The position numbers and the translations under genes were made by a program. Under the pieces are notes generated by a model. That model was not told the origin of the DNA, did not search any database, and worked only from the letters and a program-made list of their open reading frames with translations. From NCBI GenBank assembly GCA_001600615.1, contig BCKK01000002.1, forward strand, positions 1,456,809 to 1,520,808: a DNA stretch of 64,000 bases, given 5' to 3'. Positions 36,602 through 49,247 of the stretch are shown piece by piece (within the stretch, counting starts at the first letter, position 1; every line of letters begins with the position of its first letter). The stretch comes from Dioszegia crocea. Lineage: Eukaryota; Basidiomycota; Tremellomycetes; Tremellales; Bulleribasidiaceae.

Positions 36602-37216
36602 TTGACAAAAGATTTGCTTGGACAAAAACTATAAACAGAGAGCACACGTGAGGACCTAGGCTCAACATTAGCTTACCGGGACGGCCCGAAGGCTGGATGG
36701 GGGTTTGGCTCTGGAGATGCCAAGAGTAGACGTCTATTCTGTGTAGCCGGGGCAGTTGTGGCATCCAGCTAGGGGAGGATGCTGCAAGGGCTAGGTGACC
36801 ATACCCAGGGCTTCAAACTTGCCATGCCCCAAAAAAAACTCCTGCAGCCGCCAAGGATGACGATCCGCCACTTAAAAATTGCGATTCGCCACCCGGCCTC
36901 ATCCGAATGTGGCACTTCGCCACGTGTTGTGACCCAATACGAAGCCATCCGATTTGGAATTCGTTCGTCGTACCGATACCGACCCGCCCTACGAATCCAT
37001 GACTGTGATCATTGGGAGTACATCCAAGGGAGGAGAAGGTATTCGGTACTGTCGCGGTGCAGAGACCATTAGGAAGATGTTTGGCTGACTCATATATAAC
37101 GCTCAGTACTAGTTCTCCTCCCCCCTTACATCTTACAACACGCTCACATTTGGAATAGCCGCCAACGACTGATTAATAAAGCTTCTCCCCAGCACATACT
37201 GCAGCCGGAATTCCCC
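36602..37216. other. Intergenic with repeated TCGCCAC-type motifs
   Basis: Between the tRNA and the DUF1275 gene. At 36863-36923 the motif CGCCAC occurs three times (after GATC, GATT and CACTT), the last one merging into an E-box CACGTG. A TATATAA stands at 37093-37099. Confidence 0.4.
37093..37099 (+). promoter_or_regulatory. TATA-like element of the DUF1275 gene
   Basis: TATATAA 118 bp upstream of ATG 37217, a suitable position for a fungal TATA box. Called by eye. Confidence 0.4.
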
Positions 37217-38237
37217 ATGACGACCTCATTACCGACACACGCCGGCGAAAAGTCCTTAGATGGGCTATCCGCAATAGCTTCATCTTCTACAGGGGAATCT
37301 GAACCGAAGAATGAGGCTGCCGTACTTTCAAGCACAATCATCACCAGTCGCCCAACATGGAGCATCTGGCTCGGCGAGGATTTGGGCACAGCGTCGCTAG
37401 TACCAACCTTAATCTTACAGGCGTTCGCGACTGGGTAAGTCTCTGGCATCCTCCCGCGACAGCGGCTTTAGCTGAAGACTTAGGGTATTGGACGCGACTA
37501 CATATGCCGACTTCCTTACATTTGCCTCGAACCAGACGGGGAACACCATCCTCCTCTGCGTTGCAGCTGTTGGCACGTCCACAACTACCAACGAGATCAG
37601 GCTTGTCCTGACCGCTATCTCTCTTGGGAGCTTCCTAGTATGCGCGGGGATATTTGGTCATCTGGGCCATGTCATGGGTACGTCTTTGTCATGCTCTCTT
37701 GTGTCCCCCGCTTACAATCCAGGCACTCGTCGTCGCTCATGGCTGCTCATATCCAATTTCGCTCAACTCATCCTCTTGGCCATCTCCCTCATACTCCTCA
37801 TCATGCCTTCCACCCCCGAATTTCACGTCGGCGCCACGCACGAATGGCTTCCGCTGGCTTTGTTCGCCAGTATGTCTGGCGCTCAAGTTGCCCAGGCTCG
37901 CCAGTCTGGTAGCGCGGAAGTCCCCACCGCTCCAATGACATCCTCGTATGTGGATCTCATGTCCGACCGGCACCTATTTCGCAGCTTTCGCGACCCTCGG
38001 GCGGGACCAAGAAACAAGCGGGCGGCTTATATAATTGTGATGGTCGGAGGAGGGATGATAGGGGCTGTGGTGCACAGATGGGCGGGAACAGGGGCAGTAG
38101 TTGGGTTGACATTGGGACTCAAGGGCGTGGTGACACTCTGGATTGCGGTCTTGAAGGGGGATTTGAAGACTGCTTTCGGTGACATCGAGAGTACGGGGGA
38201 AGGGAAGGGTGGATCTCCCGGTCCAGGACACTCATAA
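37217..38237 (+). CDS. DUF1275 (YoaK-like) multi-pass membrane protein
   Basis: Start ATG 37217: MTTSLPTHAGEKSLDGLSAI, a Ser/Thr-rich cytosolic leader. After exon 1, VLDATTYADFLTFASNQTGN contains the family's hallmark F-x-x-x-x-x-N-x-T-G-N; TM segments NTILLCVAAVGTSTT, LVLTAISLGSFLVCAGIFGH, LLISNFAQLILLAISLILLI and WLPLALFASMSGAQVAQAR follow. Later come SYVDLMSDRHLFRSFRDPR, KRAAYIIVMVGGGMIGAVVH and GTGAVVGLTLGLKGVVTLWI. Six TM helices are predicted, as usual. Three exons. Family function is unknown in fungi and bacteria; there is no neighbour that suggests one. Stop TAA 38235-38237. Confidence 0.87.
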
Positions 38238-38691
38238 TATCAGTTGGTTGAGTTGTATATAGGAAATCGTTGTATATAGGTAATAATATAGGTGGGGGTC
38301 TGTGTGCGGTGGCTGAGTGCTTTTAACCCTGTGAGAGTGAGAGCCTCGGGGTGGCCAGTGTACAGTACCGTCCCAATGTCGTCCCAGTGTTGGTCCGGTA
38401 TAGTCCACTGCTAGCCACGCTGGCTACGTACGAGTACTACCATGGTCAAAGGAGGACGATGCCGCGGGGAAGTCCGCGCTCTCTGGTCCAAGCTTTCGAA
38501 AAGACGACGATCGCTCTCTCTGACTCTGTACCTACTCGACATTGCTCTAGCTTGCAATACTACATCCTTCAAAGGACCTCAACTGAGTTTGCATTCGAAG
38601 ATATCATCGTCGGTACCAGGCTCAAAACCGATACCATCACCAAGTGACCCCGCCTTCGACCTTCAGCGGGGTCTGATCCTCCCTTCACAAC
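38238..38691. other. Intergenic, upstream of the CSC1-like gene
   Basis: About 450 bp between same-strand genes. Two short frames are open (for example from ATG 38442) but have no domain or membrane segment. Probably promoter. Confidence 0.4.
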
Positions 38692-41600
38692 ATGTCGATG
38701 TCTTTCTCCCCAGCGTCTATAGGGAGTGCTTGGAATATCACAATGAAGGCGATAAATGATGGACCAGGTTTACCGCCTGGTACGGGTCCGACTCGTAAGT
38801 CAATGGCACCCATCCTTTATCGGCTGGAAGGGAGCAGCTGAGGAAGTGGAAAGAGGAGGGCGTACTGCCTACGGGACTGGTGGATGATGTCAAGTGCGCA
38901 ACGGCAATTCGGAAGGGCAACAGGATGAGGAGAATGCCTATCGAGTGATTGATGGACTTGGGTGTTTGGGCAGAATGGAATAATTTGCTCGACATCAGAC
39001 CGAGTGGACGATCCCCCTCCGTCTGTTGCGATGGGTCTCTGTCTTGAGGTGCAGAATAGACTGGACTGGACTGGACTTAGCTATCCCACTGATCAAGGAG
39101 CTCGAGCTGACACATTGAACAGAGAAATTTGTTGGTACGCCATACCCCTGTCGCCCTAGCGGTTCCCAAGCAGCGCGCTCTGCTACCCGTAAACACGGCT
39201 CATTGTAACAGGTCCCTGGTTTTCCACCCAGATGATCTTATCCCTCACCATTGGGATATCGAGTTTCTGCATCTTCTGCATACTACGGACCCGATGGGAT
39301 GTGGTGTACATGGGCCGGACCAAGCTAAAATGTACGTGCAGTCCTTCCTCGAAGCCCGACTCGGCTTGATCGCTGACTTGACAGACTTTTCGCCGACACC
39401 TGCTCACTCACCCGATAATCAGAAAGCATCGGGCGGGAAGCTATTGGGTTGGATTATGCCAACTGTACGAACGAGCGAGTTTACAGTGCTACAGACTGTC
39501 GGTCTGGACGCCGCCGTGGTGGGTTTTACAGGGCCTCATATCAAGGACCTAGCTGACACATCAGCTACTGGATTTCTTCAGAATGAGCTTTCTTCTGTTC
39601 TCACTGGCGGCAATCCTTGCGACAGTCGTTCTGATGCCATTGAACTACTTCGTGAGCTTGACGCTCTGCGCGAGCCTCGACACAGCTCACACTGCAGAAA
39701 CACGGGACCACAGACTCAGAGCCTGATGATCCCCAAGACAACTCTACTTCTTTCGCCTCCACATATTATAATCCCACCAACACATCACATCCCCTTCCTC
39801 CAACGCTGTCCGAACTGATCCTCGACCCCCAAACCTCTGCTACTATCAACTTACTCTTCACCTACCTCTTCACCGCCCTCACCCTGTCCTTCCTACACCG
39901 CAATTTCAATCGCTTTGTCCAGTCTCGGCAAGCCTTCGCCTTGCACCTCACCCACTCCATCTCAGCACGTACTGTGCTTGTCACCAACATCCCTCAACAC
40001 CTTCGCGGTGACCGCGCACTCGCGACCTACTTCGAGGGGTGCGGGTGGCAAGTTGAGAGCGTCAGTGTCTGTCGGCAAGTGGGCAAAGTCCGGGCGGCGC
40101 TAGAGAAGCGGACGGAAGCGTTGCTGAGCCTTGAGAAGGCATGGTCTGATTGGATGGGCAACCCGGCTAGTCCTGTCGCCAAGGGGTACAATCCGCGCCT
40201 ATACACCGTTCCGAGAAAGCGAGCCGCTTTGCGGGCTGCAGCTGCCGGTACGGAAAGCCCAGAGCAGGTGACGGAGCCACTCATACCGGGTCTGGACGAT
40301 GAGAGTTCTACCGCCAATGCTGCCCCATCCCGCGAGTCTTCGGGCGAACCTTCGCGGATCCAGACAGATTCTAGCAACGGAGACGGCTCCAATCCCTGGC
40401 TGGCTACACCGTCGAGTTCAGAGGACCCAACACGTGCAGCAGAAAATGGAATGCAATCGTCAGCAACCTCGATATCGACTAACAGGCCGAGACCTACATA
40501 TCGGCCGCGGTGGTTTGGCACCTCTGTCGATGCGATAGAATACTGGGAGAAGCGATTTTTGGAGGCTGACACACTGGTGCGAACGCTAAGGAAGACGGGG
40601 AGCTTTGAAGCTACGCACGCAGCATTCGTCACATTTGACAACATCAATAGTGCAGTGAGTGTAGAATCTTCACCAAGTAACCAGAGCTGACAAGCCAAGC
40701 AAATGGCATGTCAAGTTGTTCACTACCCGCAACATTCCCAAGTTGTTACGCAACCGGCCCCCGAGCCCCGTGACGTTGTCTGGAGCCAGATTGGGATCTC
40801 AGCGCGCGAGGGAATGATCAGATTCTGGGCCGTCATGGCCGCAATGGGAATTCTGCTCTCCTTTTGGATACGTGAGTCTATGCACTAAGCATTCGCTTCT
40901 ACAGCTGACATGTAGCTCCCGTGTCGGCCTTGGCTTCCCTTCTGTCATATGAGGAAATCAAAAAGGCACTTCCGTGGCTGGCGCGGATCATCAAAACGAG
41001 TCCAAGACTAGCCGCGATTGTCCAAAATTCTCTGCCTTCGTTGGCATTGATAACCTTCAACGCTCTACTGCCGTTCTTGTTGTCCTGTAAGTTCCGGCTA
41101 CCTCATCAAGGCAATATACTGAAATCTAGGGCTATGCTATCAACAAGGATTTGTGTCAAGGAGCGGAACAGAGTACTCGCTGATGAGAAAGTGGGTTAGC
41201 CTCCGCCAAACACCGCATTCAAAGCTGAGACACCCAGATACTACCTCTTCCTCCTTATCTCGGTGTTGTTCGTTTTCCTCCTCACGACGACATACCTTGC
41301 TCTCATCCGCGATCTGGCAGACTCGCCTATGAAAATCCCTGAGAAGCTCGCGGCGGCTTTGCAAGCTTCAAACGCGCGCAATTTCATGGTGTCATACGTT
41401 ATGCTTCAAGGTGAGTCCCGTTCAGGCCTGTGCGAGAAGATGCTGAAGTGACGTAGCGCTCGGTCTGATGCCGCTACAATTGCTCAATCTTGGTCCACTG
41501 TTCTCACTGGGATTCGCCAGAGGCTTCTACACCAAAACTCCACGAGGTACGTATAGGTTTTTTCCGCTCCAGGAAGAACGTTAACGTCATAGACTACGCT

Positions 41601-42994
41601 GAGGCCAACGCGCCACCCATGCTCAATTTCGGATGGGTCTACCCTCCTGCCCTGCTGGTGTTCACCATAACGCTGGTATACAGCGTCGTCTCTCCACTCA
41701 TCTTGGTCTTTGGAGCGATGTACTTTGGAACCGCCTGTAAGTGGCAACTAGGATGGCGTGATCCGATGCTAACTGTGCAGATGTGGCGTACAAATACAAA
41801 CTCCTCTTCAGTGAGCTCTGTTCCGTTTTTATTATTGGATCGACGACTGTTAGCTCATCCTGCAGTCTACTTCAAGCCCTACGAATCCAACGGCGAAGCC
41901 TGGCTCATCACCTTCCGCCGTCTAGTTTGGGCGCTCATCTTATTCCAAATCTTCATGACCGGCCTGTTCTCACTCGGACAAGCTTCGCCCTACCTTTCTT
42001 TGGCAATGGTACCGCTGACACTTTACACCTTGTGGTGGAGCTATTCTATGACCAAGGACTTCAAGCCGCTCAGCACGTACCTTGCCCTTAGTAGTGTATG
42101 CGAGGTACAGCGTGGTGAGGGAGCGGATCAAGCCGCGGGTGTCCGTGATGAGAGTATCCCAAGCTCGCAAAGGTGTGTGCAGTCCTTTTCATGCGTTAAC
42201 AAGGAGCTCAAGCTCATCATTTAGCAACCTCAACCATCGGCGATATGGAATGAATGATGAAACCCTCTATGTTGCCCCTTCGTCCAAGCATACCGACTAT
42301 TCTCAGCCCCCTCTCAACAACTTCTACTCTGGTGTACTCAATACCGGGCGGAGACGATACGCTCATCCAGCATTATCAGGCAAACTTCCCTTCCCTTGGC
42401 TGCCAGCTGTGGCAAAGCCGCGGGCGTTCGGAGATGGGGCGAAAGAGCGCAGAGGTGTGGTCTTGAGCCTCAGAAGGAAGACGGGCCAGAAGCTCAACAG
42501 GGGTAAAGGGGGAAGTGAAGAGGGGGAAGCAACGACCACGAAATCATCCGATGATCGCGGTCTGCCGAATGACTGGGTGACGGAGGGAAGATGGGATGAC
42601 AGTGCGAATGCCGGAGATCATGACGCACAAGGGAGGGGCGTTGGGTCTTCGTCGTCTTCCTCCTCAAACGTGAATCCTTGGGGTGAGACGTCTACCTCAA
42701 TTGCTGGACAGCAGGGACGGCAGCCTCCGTACAATCCCCGCTCTGGTGTGATCGCGCTTCCGGACGAGAGCAACGTTTGGGATGATCCAGAGAGCGAGGA
42801 AGAGGACACAGCAGAGGCTGTATCGCCTGTAAGTCACCGGGGCTCGCTACACCCATAGGCGAGCTATGCTGATCCTTTAGTCTACCTACTTCCATCGCCC
42901 TGAACGGAGGCGAAGCATGGGCGGATCTGACGCAACATTGGAGGCGACTCCGGGCCTAGCGAATCGGCCTTCCCAGAACCAGCTGCGGGTATAG
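38692..42994 (+). CDS. CSC1/OSCA/TMEM63-family (DUF221) osmosensitive calcium-permeable channel
   Basis: Core certain, start tentative. TM0 begins in the exon after 39211: WFSTQMILSLTIGISSFCI then LRTRWDVVYMGRTKLK. Next are LLGWIMPTVRTSEFTVLQ and TVGLDAAV, FLLFSLAAILATVVLMPLNY, and the cytosolic RRM-like loop opening ARTVLVTNIPQHLRGDRAL, a strong family signature. The loop is stretched by a Ser/Thr-rich insertion. The pore domain follows (PVSALASLLSYEEIKKALPW, LSSVLFVFLLTTTYLALIRD, GWVYPPALLVFTITLVYSVV). A long disordered C-tail ends NQLRV at 42992-42994. A possible first exon, 38692-38794 (MSMSFSPASIGSAWNITMKA...), splices in phase to 39212 over a 417-nt intron. If that is wrong, ATG 39232 would be the start. 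Membrane-tension-gated channel by family. Confidence 0.88.
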
Positions 42995-43099
42995 GACCGA
43001 AATTACTTTAGGTCGATATCTCATGCAGTGCATATAATGTCCGGAGTCTAGAATCTATATACAGCGATGGTGTCTCATGCAATTGGGACGGCCGAGGTC

Positions 43100-45257
43100 C
43101 TAACAAGTATCGACAAGTCGGTTTTTGGGCCAGGACAGACCTGTCTGCGAAAATTGCGAGATGTTGGGATTGTTGTAGATGTCGAAATGTCGATCTATAA
43201 ATGCCTTTGTAGGGCGGTCTGTGCGGATCAGTCCTGAAGTCTGCCTCTTTTGGGGTGTTAACACACCTTCTGGATCGCACCCAACAGTCCCGTCGCCGCG
43301 CTGGTATACCCGAATAAAGTCTGTACGGTACTCTGCCGGCCAATTGAGCTGAGCGAAGTTGACCGCTTGGAAGTTATTGGACTATTGGTGGCGTCAGTCT
43401 CGCACTCCCGTATGCTCTATCAGTGAAGAAGGGGAAAACTCACCATATGAAGATTGAAGATCATATACATGGGTTCTTCGGCAATTATCCGATCCCCAAT
43501 TTCCACCAAAGGGTTCGCCGCAATTGCCCCTGGCCTCATTGTCCACGCCCTCTTGTTATCCACCGCCCAAGTAATGTGACCATTCTGACGATTTTCAAAG
43601 TCCGCCACCCACTCTAGCTCAAAAGAGGCAAACTCGCCTCTTCTGCCACCGACCACCTGATCCCGGTAGATCCGAGAGGGCACTTGAGTCAACACCGAAA
43701 CGGCTTCTTGATATATCCCGCCAAGGTAGGTATTGAACATCGATACGCCCGAATCTGCGATGTTACAATTGATCGAGGCGTTGTTGTACTGATAGTACGC
43801 ATCGAAAGGGGCGATTTGATCCGATTGTGATACTTCGCCGACACCCAGGCTGATGATGATTTGAGCCTCGATCAGATCGATTTCGGGCGCAGATCGACCG
43901 ACGCCGACATTCGGACCGGGATGATCTTCTCCTGGACAGGTACAGGCAGAGTAACGCTGACCCGGAAGAAAAGACAAGGGACCGCCTTCGCTGCCGCTGT
44001 TCAAGGCAGCAGCGGGCCCAGTGCCGTTGGGATAGGTCTGATTGGGAAGTGTGCCGATGTCGCAAGTATCGTAGGAGTATCTTTTCCGTCAGACTTGTTC
44101 AATAGTCATCAGACGAATATAAACTAACGGCCACAGGCCATCGTTGGTACCTCCGTATCCCGCCCGTCCCAGATTCCCCATCGTCCAAAAGGCAGGCCAA
44201 AACCCTCCAATGCTCGACACCCCAGGCAAAGACACCGATACCTCCCAAATTGCATTTCGATTGAAGCAGAGTTTATTCCACGACTGTATCATGCCTGTGC
44301 GTGAGCTTGACCCATCCGAGGACGACAATGAACTCACCCGATTTGAAATTAAGATCATTGATGGGCTCTTGGGTCATTGTGATGACAAGATGACCATCTC
44401 GGGTTGTAACAGCGGACGGGTCGAGCCATTCAAAGTCACTGCCACGTCAGTATAGTCAGACAAGCGAAAAGTGTCGACTCACCCCGTGGGCCAATAGTGA
44501 ATATCCATAGCTTCCCAGAAGGGATCATCTCCAGGATAGAACGTTCGACCGTCGGTATTGAACTCGTCCGAGTAGACTAAGTCCCACATCTCCCCATCAT
44601 ATCCTCTCTTGGTGTAGACATCTCGCGGTGTATCCGGATCTATCAAGCGCGGAATAGGGACGTCGGGATATTGACCTGGTGCGAGTCAGAGTCTGTTTCT
44701 GGACGAGATGAAAGAGCCTACTCACCAGTCGAATTGATCCCCCCCAGGTTATATCCCGCAGTATTCACGCCGTTCCCCAATTCCCCATTCTGATACGCGG
44801 CGATGATGGGATATCCAGCAAATAACGCGAGTACCGCGGCTGCCAAAAATGCTAACATGAGAGCATTCGCCCAACCTCTCGCACTCGTTATATCAAACGT
44901 CGACTGCAGATCCTGCCGATCTTTTGCGGAGAAGGTATGTATCTCATCGTCGAGATCATCATCGTCTAGCATCGCCACAGAGGCCCCCGTGCCCGCTCCT
45001 AGCCCCGCTGGAGTGGCTGCGGGCCCTCGTGTGACCGGTGTTGAAGGATGGATCGAGGCGGAAGGCCCGAACCGCTGATGGGCAGGGCGATTGGAGGGAG
45101 ACGATGCCATCGAATCGTCAATATCCTGGCCGGACGTGGTGTAATAGGTGTCGTGTGAGGCGAAAGATGAGCCAGAGAGGCGCTGAGAGACACCTGGACT
45201 TTGGGCTTGTCGGAGCAGGGGTTGATCGTGAGGGGCTCGAGAGTTATAATGGGGCAT
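43100..45257 (-). CDS. KRE6/SKN1-type GH16 beta-glucan synthesis protein, copy 1 of 4
   Basis: Type II membrane protein of the ER/Golgi-to-surface route required for wall beta-1,6-glucan. Start 45257, MPHYNSRAPHDQPLLRQAQS. The cytosolic part holds RFGPSASIHPSTP, an acidic DDDDLDDEIHTF and SAKDRQDLQSTFDIT. The TM anchor is WANALMLAFLAAAVLALFAG, then the lumenal NTAGYNLGGINSTG. The GH16 domain includes DGEMWDLVYSDEFNTDGRTF, GDDPFWEAMDIHYWPTG, GGFWPAFWTMGNLGRAGYGG and catalytic PEIDLIEAQ (both Glu and Asp kept). Six-plus introns, including one between NFKSG and MIQSW. Copy-specific: LSFLPGQRYSACTCPGEDH. C-terminus WPKNRLVDTC, stop at 43100. All four copies lie head-to-tail on the minus strand. 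Confidence 0.93.
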
Positions 45258-45974
45258 GGCCTAGTCAGGGCTTGTCGTGTACGAGATAGTGAGGGGTCGG
45301 AGGATTTGTGAAGTGGCCAGGATCGTGAAAGGGACGTGATTTTGCTACTTTGGCGAGTTGCTGTTCTCTGCGCTGGTGAGCAAACTTTGAGAGACGGAGA
45401 GATCGTGAGCCACTTTAGTCAGGACCAGCTGTTCGTATGAGAAGAACAAGGCCAGAGATTGAATCAAGGACAGCACAGCATAGCAGAAAGACAGACCGGG
45501 CCAAGTCCTCGTCTGCCGCCAAGCCATTCTTGACAGCTAAGACTGTTATCTTAGCAGCCCTGGTTGACGGAGCCCGAGCTTCGAGACACATGTTGCTGTA
45601 TACAGGACGATATCAATATCGATGGCTGTAGCATGTATCGTAGAAGGTAATGAGGAGGAGTGCAATGTGCATCTGTAGGTCAGCTCTTTGCAAGCTCGAA
45701 AGAGCCCGCCCAGAATGTAACGGCAGCCCACTCGGACTACCGGCCCGAAGCCCCGAAGCATGGCTTGGCCATAGGTGTGACTGTGTGTCATACTCAGTCA
45801 AGCTCAGGCAACAGTCCCGCGCTGATGATAGTAGCATATGACCAAGCAATACACATTCCCAATCGGCGCTATTCTATACGACTTGATACTGCTCTAGATT
45901 TGGAGGCCCGCCCCGCCTGATCTAAATCTCCGGATCCGCTCCTTCTTTGCCTCACCCGTTCCCGCCACCCACTC
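45258..45974. other. Spacer between KRE6-like copies 1 and 2
   Basis: About 720 bp; promoter of copy 1 and 3' end of copy 2. No ORF is supported and I see no flanking direct repeat at gene ends that would mark a recent duplication breakpoint. Confidence 0.4.
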
Positions 45975-48263
45975 TCAGCAAGTGTCGATCAGGCGATTTT
46001 TGGGCCATGTCATTCCCGTTTGGCTGAATTGCGAGATGTTGGGATTGTTGTAGACTCCCGCATTACGGTCAATGAAGTCCTTCGTAGGCCGATCTAAAAG
46101 GATCAGCGCTGAACTTGGTGGAGCGCTACGACGGCTGGGACAGAGAGAGGGTAGAGAACAGGAGACAGAACGCCGGACAACGGGATTCAAGACAGCCCTA
46201 TAGGCTGGAGGGACGATAAAAGATACACTCACCCGCAGGATCACACCCAATAGTCCCTGGTCCACGTTGATACACGCGCAGGTAATCAACTCGGTACTCG
46301 TTGGGCCATGTCAACTCTTTGAAGTTGACAACTTGGAAGTTGTTTGACTAAAGACGCATTAGATTTATCTCTGGAATGAATGACATAAAACTCACCATGT
46401 GCAAGTTGAAGATCATGTACATGGGCTCCTCTGCAATGATCCGATCCCCGACGCCCGACAATGGCTCGGCTGCGATGGCTCCCGGATGCATGGTCCAAGC
46501 CCGCTTCCCGTCAACTGCCCAGGTAATGTGACCATTCTTCCGATTATCAAAATCGGCGAACCACTCGAGCTCGAAAGAAGCGAATTCGCCTCGCCGACCG
46601 CCAACCACTTGATCCCGGTATATCCGGGATGGTACGTGGGTCAAGACAGAGACTGCCTCTTGGTAAAATCCGCCCTTGTACCCGTTGAACTTCGAGACTC
46701 CCGTGTCGGCAATGTCGCAGTAGATGGAGGCATTGTTGAACTGATAACCTGCGTCGAAGGGTGCGATCTGATTTGACTGCGAGACTTCGCCGATTCCGAG
46801 GTTGATGATGATCTGCGCCTCGATAAGATCAATCTCAGGCGCCGCCCGACCTACGCCGACGTTCGGTCCCGGATGGTCTGAGCCCGGACAGGTACACGCT
46901 GAGTAGCGCTGACCGGGAAGTCGGGAGAGGGGACCGCCTTCGTCGCCGGTAGTTAATGCTGCAAGGGGACCGGATCCGTCAGGTGTGGTCTGATTCGGAA
47001 GGGTTCCGATATCGCACGAGTCGTACGAGTACCTTTTGAATGAGCTACGAAAGCAGCGAGTATGTGGATGAACTCACGGCCATAGACCGTCCGTAGTGCC
47101 GCCATACCCCGCCCGCCCCAAATTGCCCATCGTCCAGAACGCCGGCCAGAATCCACCGATCCCTGAGGTTCCCGGCAGCGAGACTGACACCTCCCACAAC
47201 GCGTTCCGATTGAAGCACACTTTGTTCCACGATTGAATCATGCCTGGATGTCAGCTGAAATAGATTCACGTCTGATTTCGCGTACCTGATTTGAAGTTGA
47301 GATCGTTGATGGGCTCCTGCGTCATGGTAATAACCAAGTGACCGTCTCTGGTAGTTACCGCGGCCGGATCTAGCCACTCAAAATCGCTGAGAGTTAGCTG
47401 ACTTTCGCAAAGATTCACCCGGCCGCGCTGTAGAAGTAATGGTCTGACTCACCCTGTAGGCCAATAGTGAATGTCCATGGCTTCCCAGAACGGATCATCT
47501 CCAGGGTAGAACGTTCTGCCCTCCACGTTGAACTCGTCTGAGAAGGCCAGATCCCACATCTCCCCATCGTAGCCTCGTTTGGTGTATGCGCTCTGAGGCG
47601 TATCGGGATCACGCATTCGGGGGATACCGATGTCTGGGAATTGCCCTGTAATTCATCAGCCCCTGCTGCTGTCGTCTCAAGGGATACGATAAACTTACCA
47701 GTCGAATTTATCCCTCCCAAATTGTATCCCGCCGTGTTACGCCCTGACGACAAAGACGAGTCCGTGAACGCCGATATAACAGGATACGCCAAAAACAGAA
47801 CGAGGACAGCTGCGGCGAGGAACGCTAGCATGAAACCGTTCGCCCAACCCCTGGAGCTTGTGATATCGAAGGGAGAGGCAAGATCCTTCTTGTCCTTCGC
47901 GGTGAACGTGTGCAGTTCATCGTCAAGATTTTCGTCATCCTCAATTCCCGCCGTTCCACCAGCTCCCATGCCTGTGGGGACGATGTCCCGCTCGTGCTTG
48001 ATTGGTGTGTTCCGGTGGAATTGGATCGATGCGGTAGGTCCCAAACGCTGATTGCTCGGCTGGAAGGGGGTTGATGAGTTGAACGAATCGGTCGACGAGG
48101 AGTACGCGACTCCATCGGCGAGAGGGGGATTAGGGTTGCGATGGGACATGTTGTTGTCTACGTTCGTAGAGATGAATGATGTGTCTGATAGAGGTCGAGA
48201 TTGACCAACGGCCTGAGCTTGGGCGAGAAGAGGCTCGCCGTTGCGGGATCCGAGCTTAGGCAT
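45975..48263 (-). CDS. KRE6/SKN1-type GH16 beta-glucan synthesis protein, copy 2 of 4
   Basis: Same layout as copy 1. Start 48263: MPKLGSRNGEPLLAQAQAVG. The cytosolic part is longer and more Ser/Asn-rich (SSTDSFNSSTPFQPSNQRLG), then DDENLDDELHTFTAKDKKDL and the TM WANGFMLAFLAAAVLVLFLA. The GH16 domain keeps the catalytic PEIDLIEAQIIINLGIGEV, LSRLPGQRYSACTCPGSDH and FNGYKGGFYQEAVSVLTHV. It retains the intron between NFKSG and MIQSW. The intron before DRPTKDFIDR is long (about 130 nt) and pyrimidine-rich. Possible 5'-UTR intron at about 48372-48429 (GTAAGT donor, CATCAG acceptor). Ends WPKNRLIDTC at 45975. Closest to copy 3 in the LSRLPGQ and KFNGYKGG blocks. Confidence 0.92.
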
Positions 48264-49247
48264 GACCCGAGGATCACGCCGAGGGCACGTTGCGAGGGGG
48301 GATCTCGGTGGTGTCGAGATGGGCTACGAAGAAGGCAAGGAGATCTGTATCGCTCCGCCTTGCTCTGATAGGGAAGATACTGATGAGATTAGAAGCAGTT
48401 GTGTAGCTAGGGGGAGATGGTTGACTTACGATTGAGTTCAGCGCTTGGACCATGGGGGCCGAGGCCGAGGGGTCCGTGACCCAAAGGACATCCTCCTCCT
48501 GCCTCATCAACACCATCATATGTTGTGTCTTGACCTTTCTCGTTTGGGATAAATAGTACAGCCTGCTGGCTCAGGCTATCTGAAAGATACAATAGCCGAA
48601 TAGCCGAATAGCTGAATACCTTAAGGTTTAGTATTTGGTGTGGTGGCCGGGTCTCCAAGCCTCTCCAAGCCGAGCGTACGTGCCCAGCAAACTGGGGTTG
48701 TAGTACGAGCTAGCTGGCTCGTCGGAGTAGCTCGGAGTGCCTCCCGCAGGAATGAGGGTCGATACTGAAGTGTGCTGTTGCGCAAGTTGGCGGGACGACA
48801 GGAATGCATACCGAACCGTGGCTCGGTCTCTTTCGCTTTTATGCTCGATTTTCTGCGTCGTGGCCGTGCGGGGTTGAGGTGATCTGCTCTCAGAAGAGAA
48901 CTGTTACTGGGATCATGCAGAGTAAATCATGGATGCAGCCTTCCTGTTCACGCCCAGACATGCGTTCAATACAGGCTGACGAGATTACATCATCACCGAA
49001 TCACCCCTAACCTTGGCCTAGACCTGGGCCTGTCATCTTACGAGCTATCAGCGCTGATCCGCTTATCAGATACTACCAGCGTCCAGGCGTTCCCCAGAAG
49101 AACTTCTGCTGGCGCTGCCAAGATGTCACATTTTGCCAACATACATCAGAGAGACCGACTACTGTGTCCCTCCCTATCTGCCCCTCACCGACGACAATCC
49201 CCGAATCCCAAATCAACATTGTCCATATTCACAACACCAAATCCGCC
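48264..49247. other. Spacer between KRE6-like copies 2 and 3
   Basis: About 985 bp. It includes the likely spliced leader of copy 2 (splice sites near 48372 and 48429) and a short tandem repeat, three copies of a CCGAATAG-like 9-mer at 48595-48617. No other gene is apparent. Confidence 0.4.
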
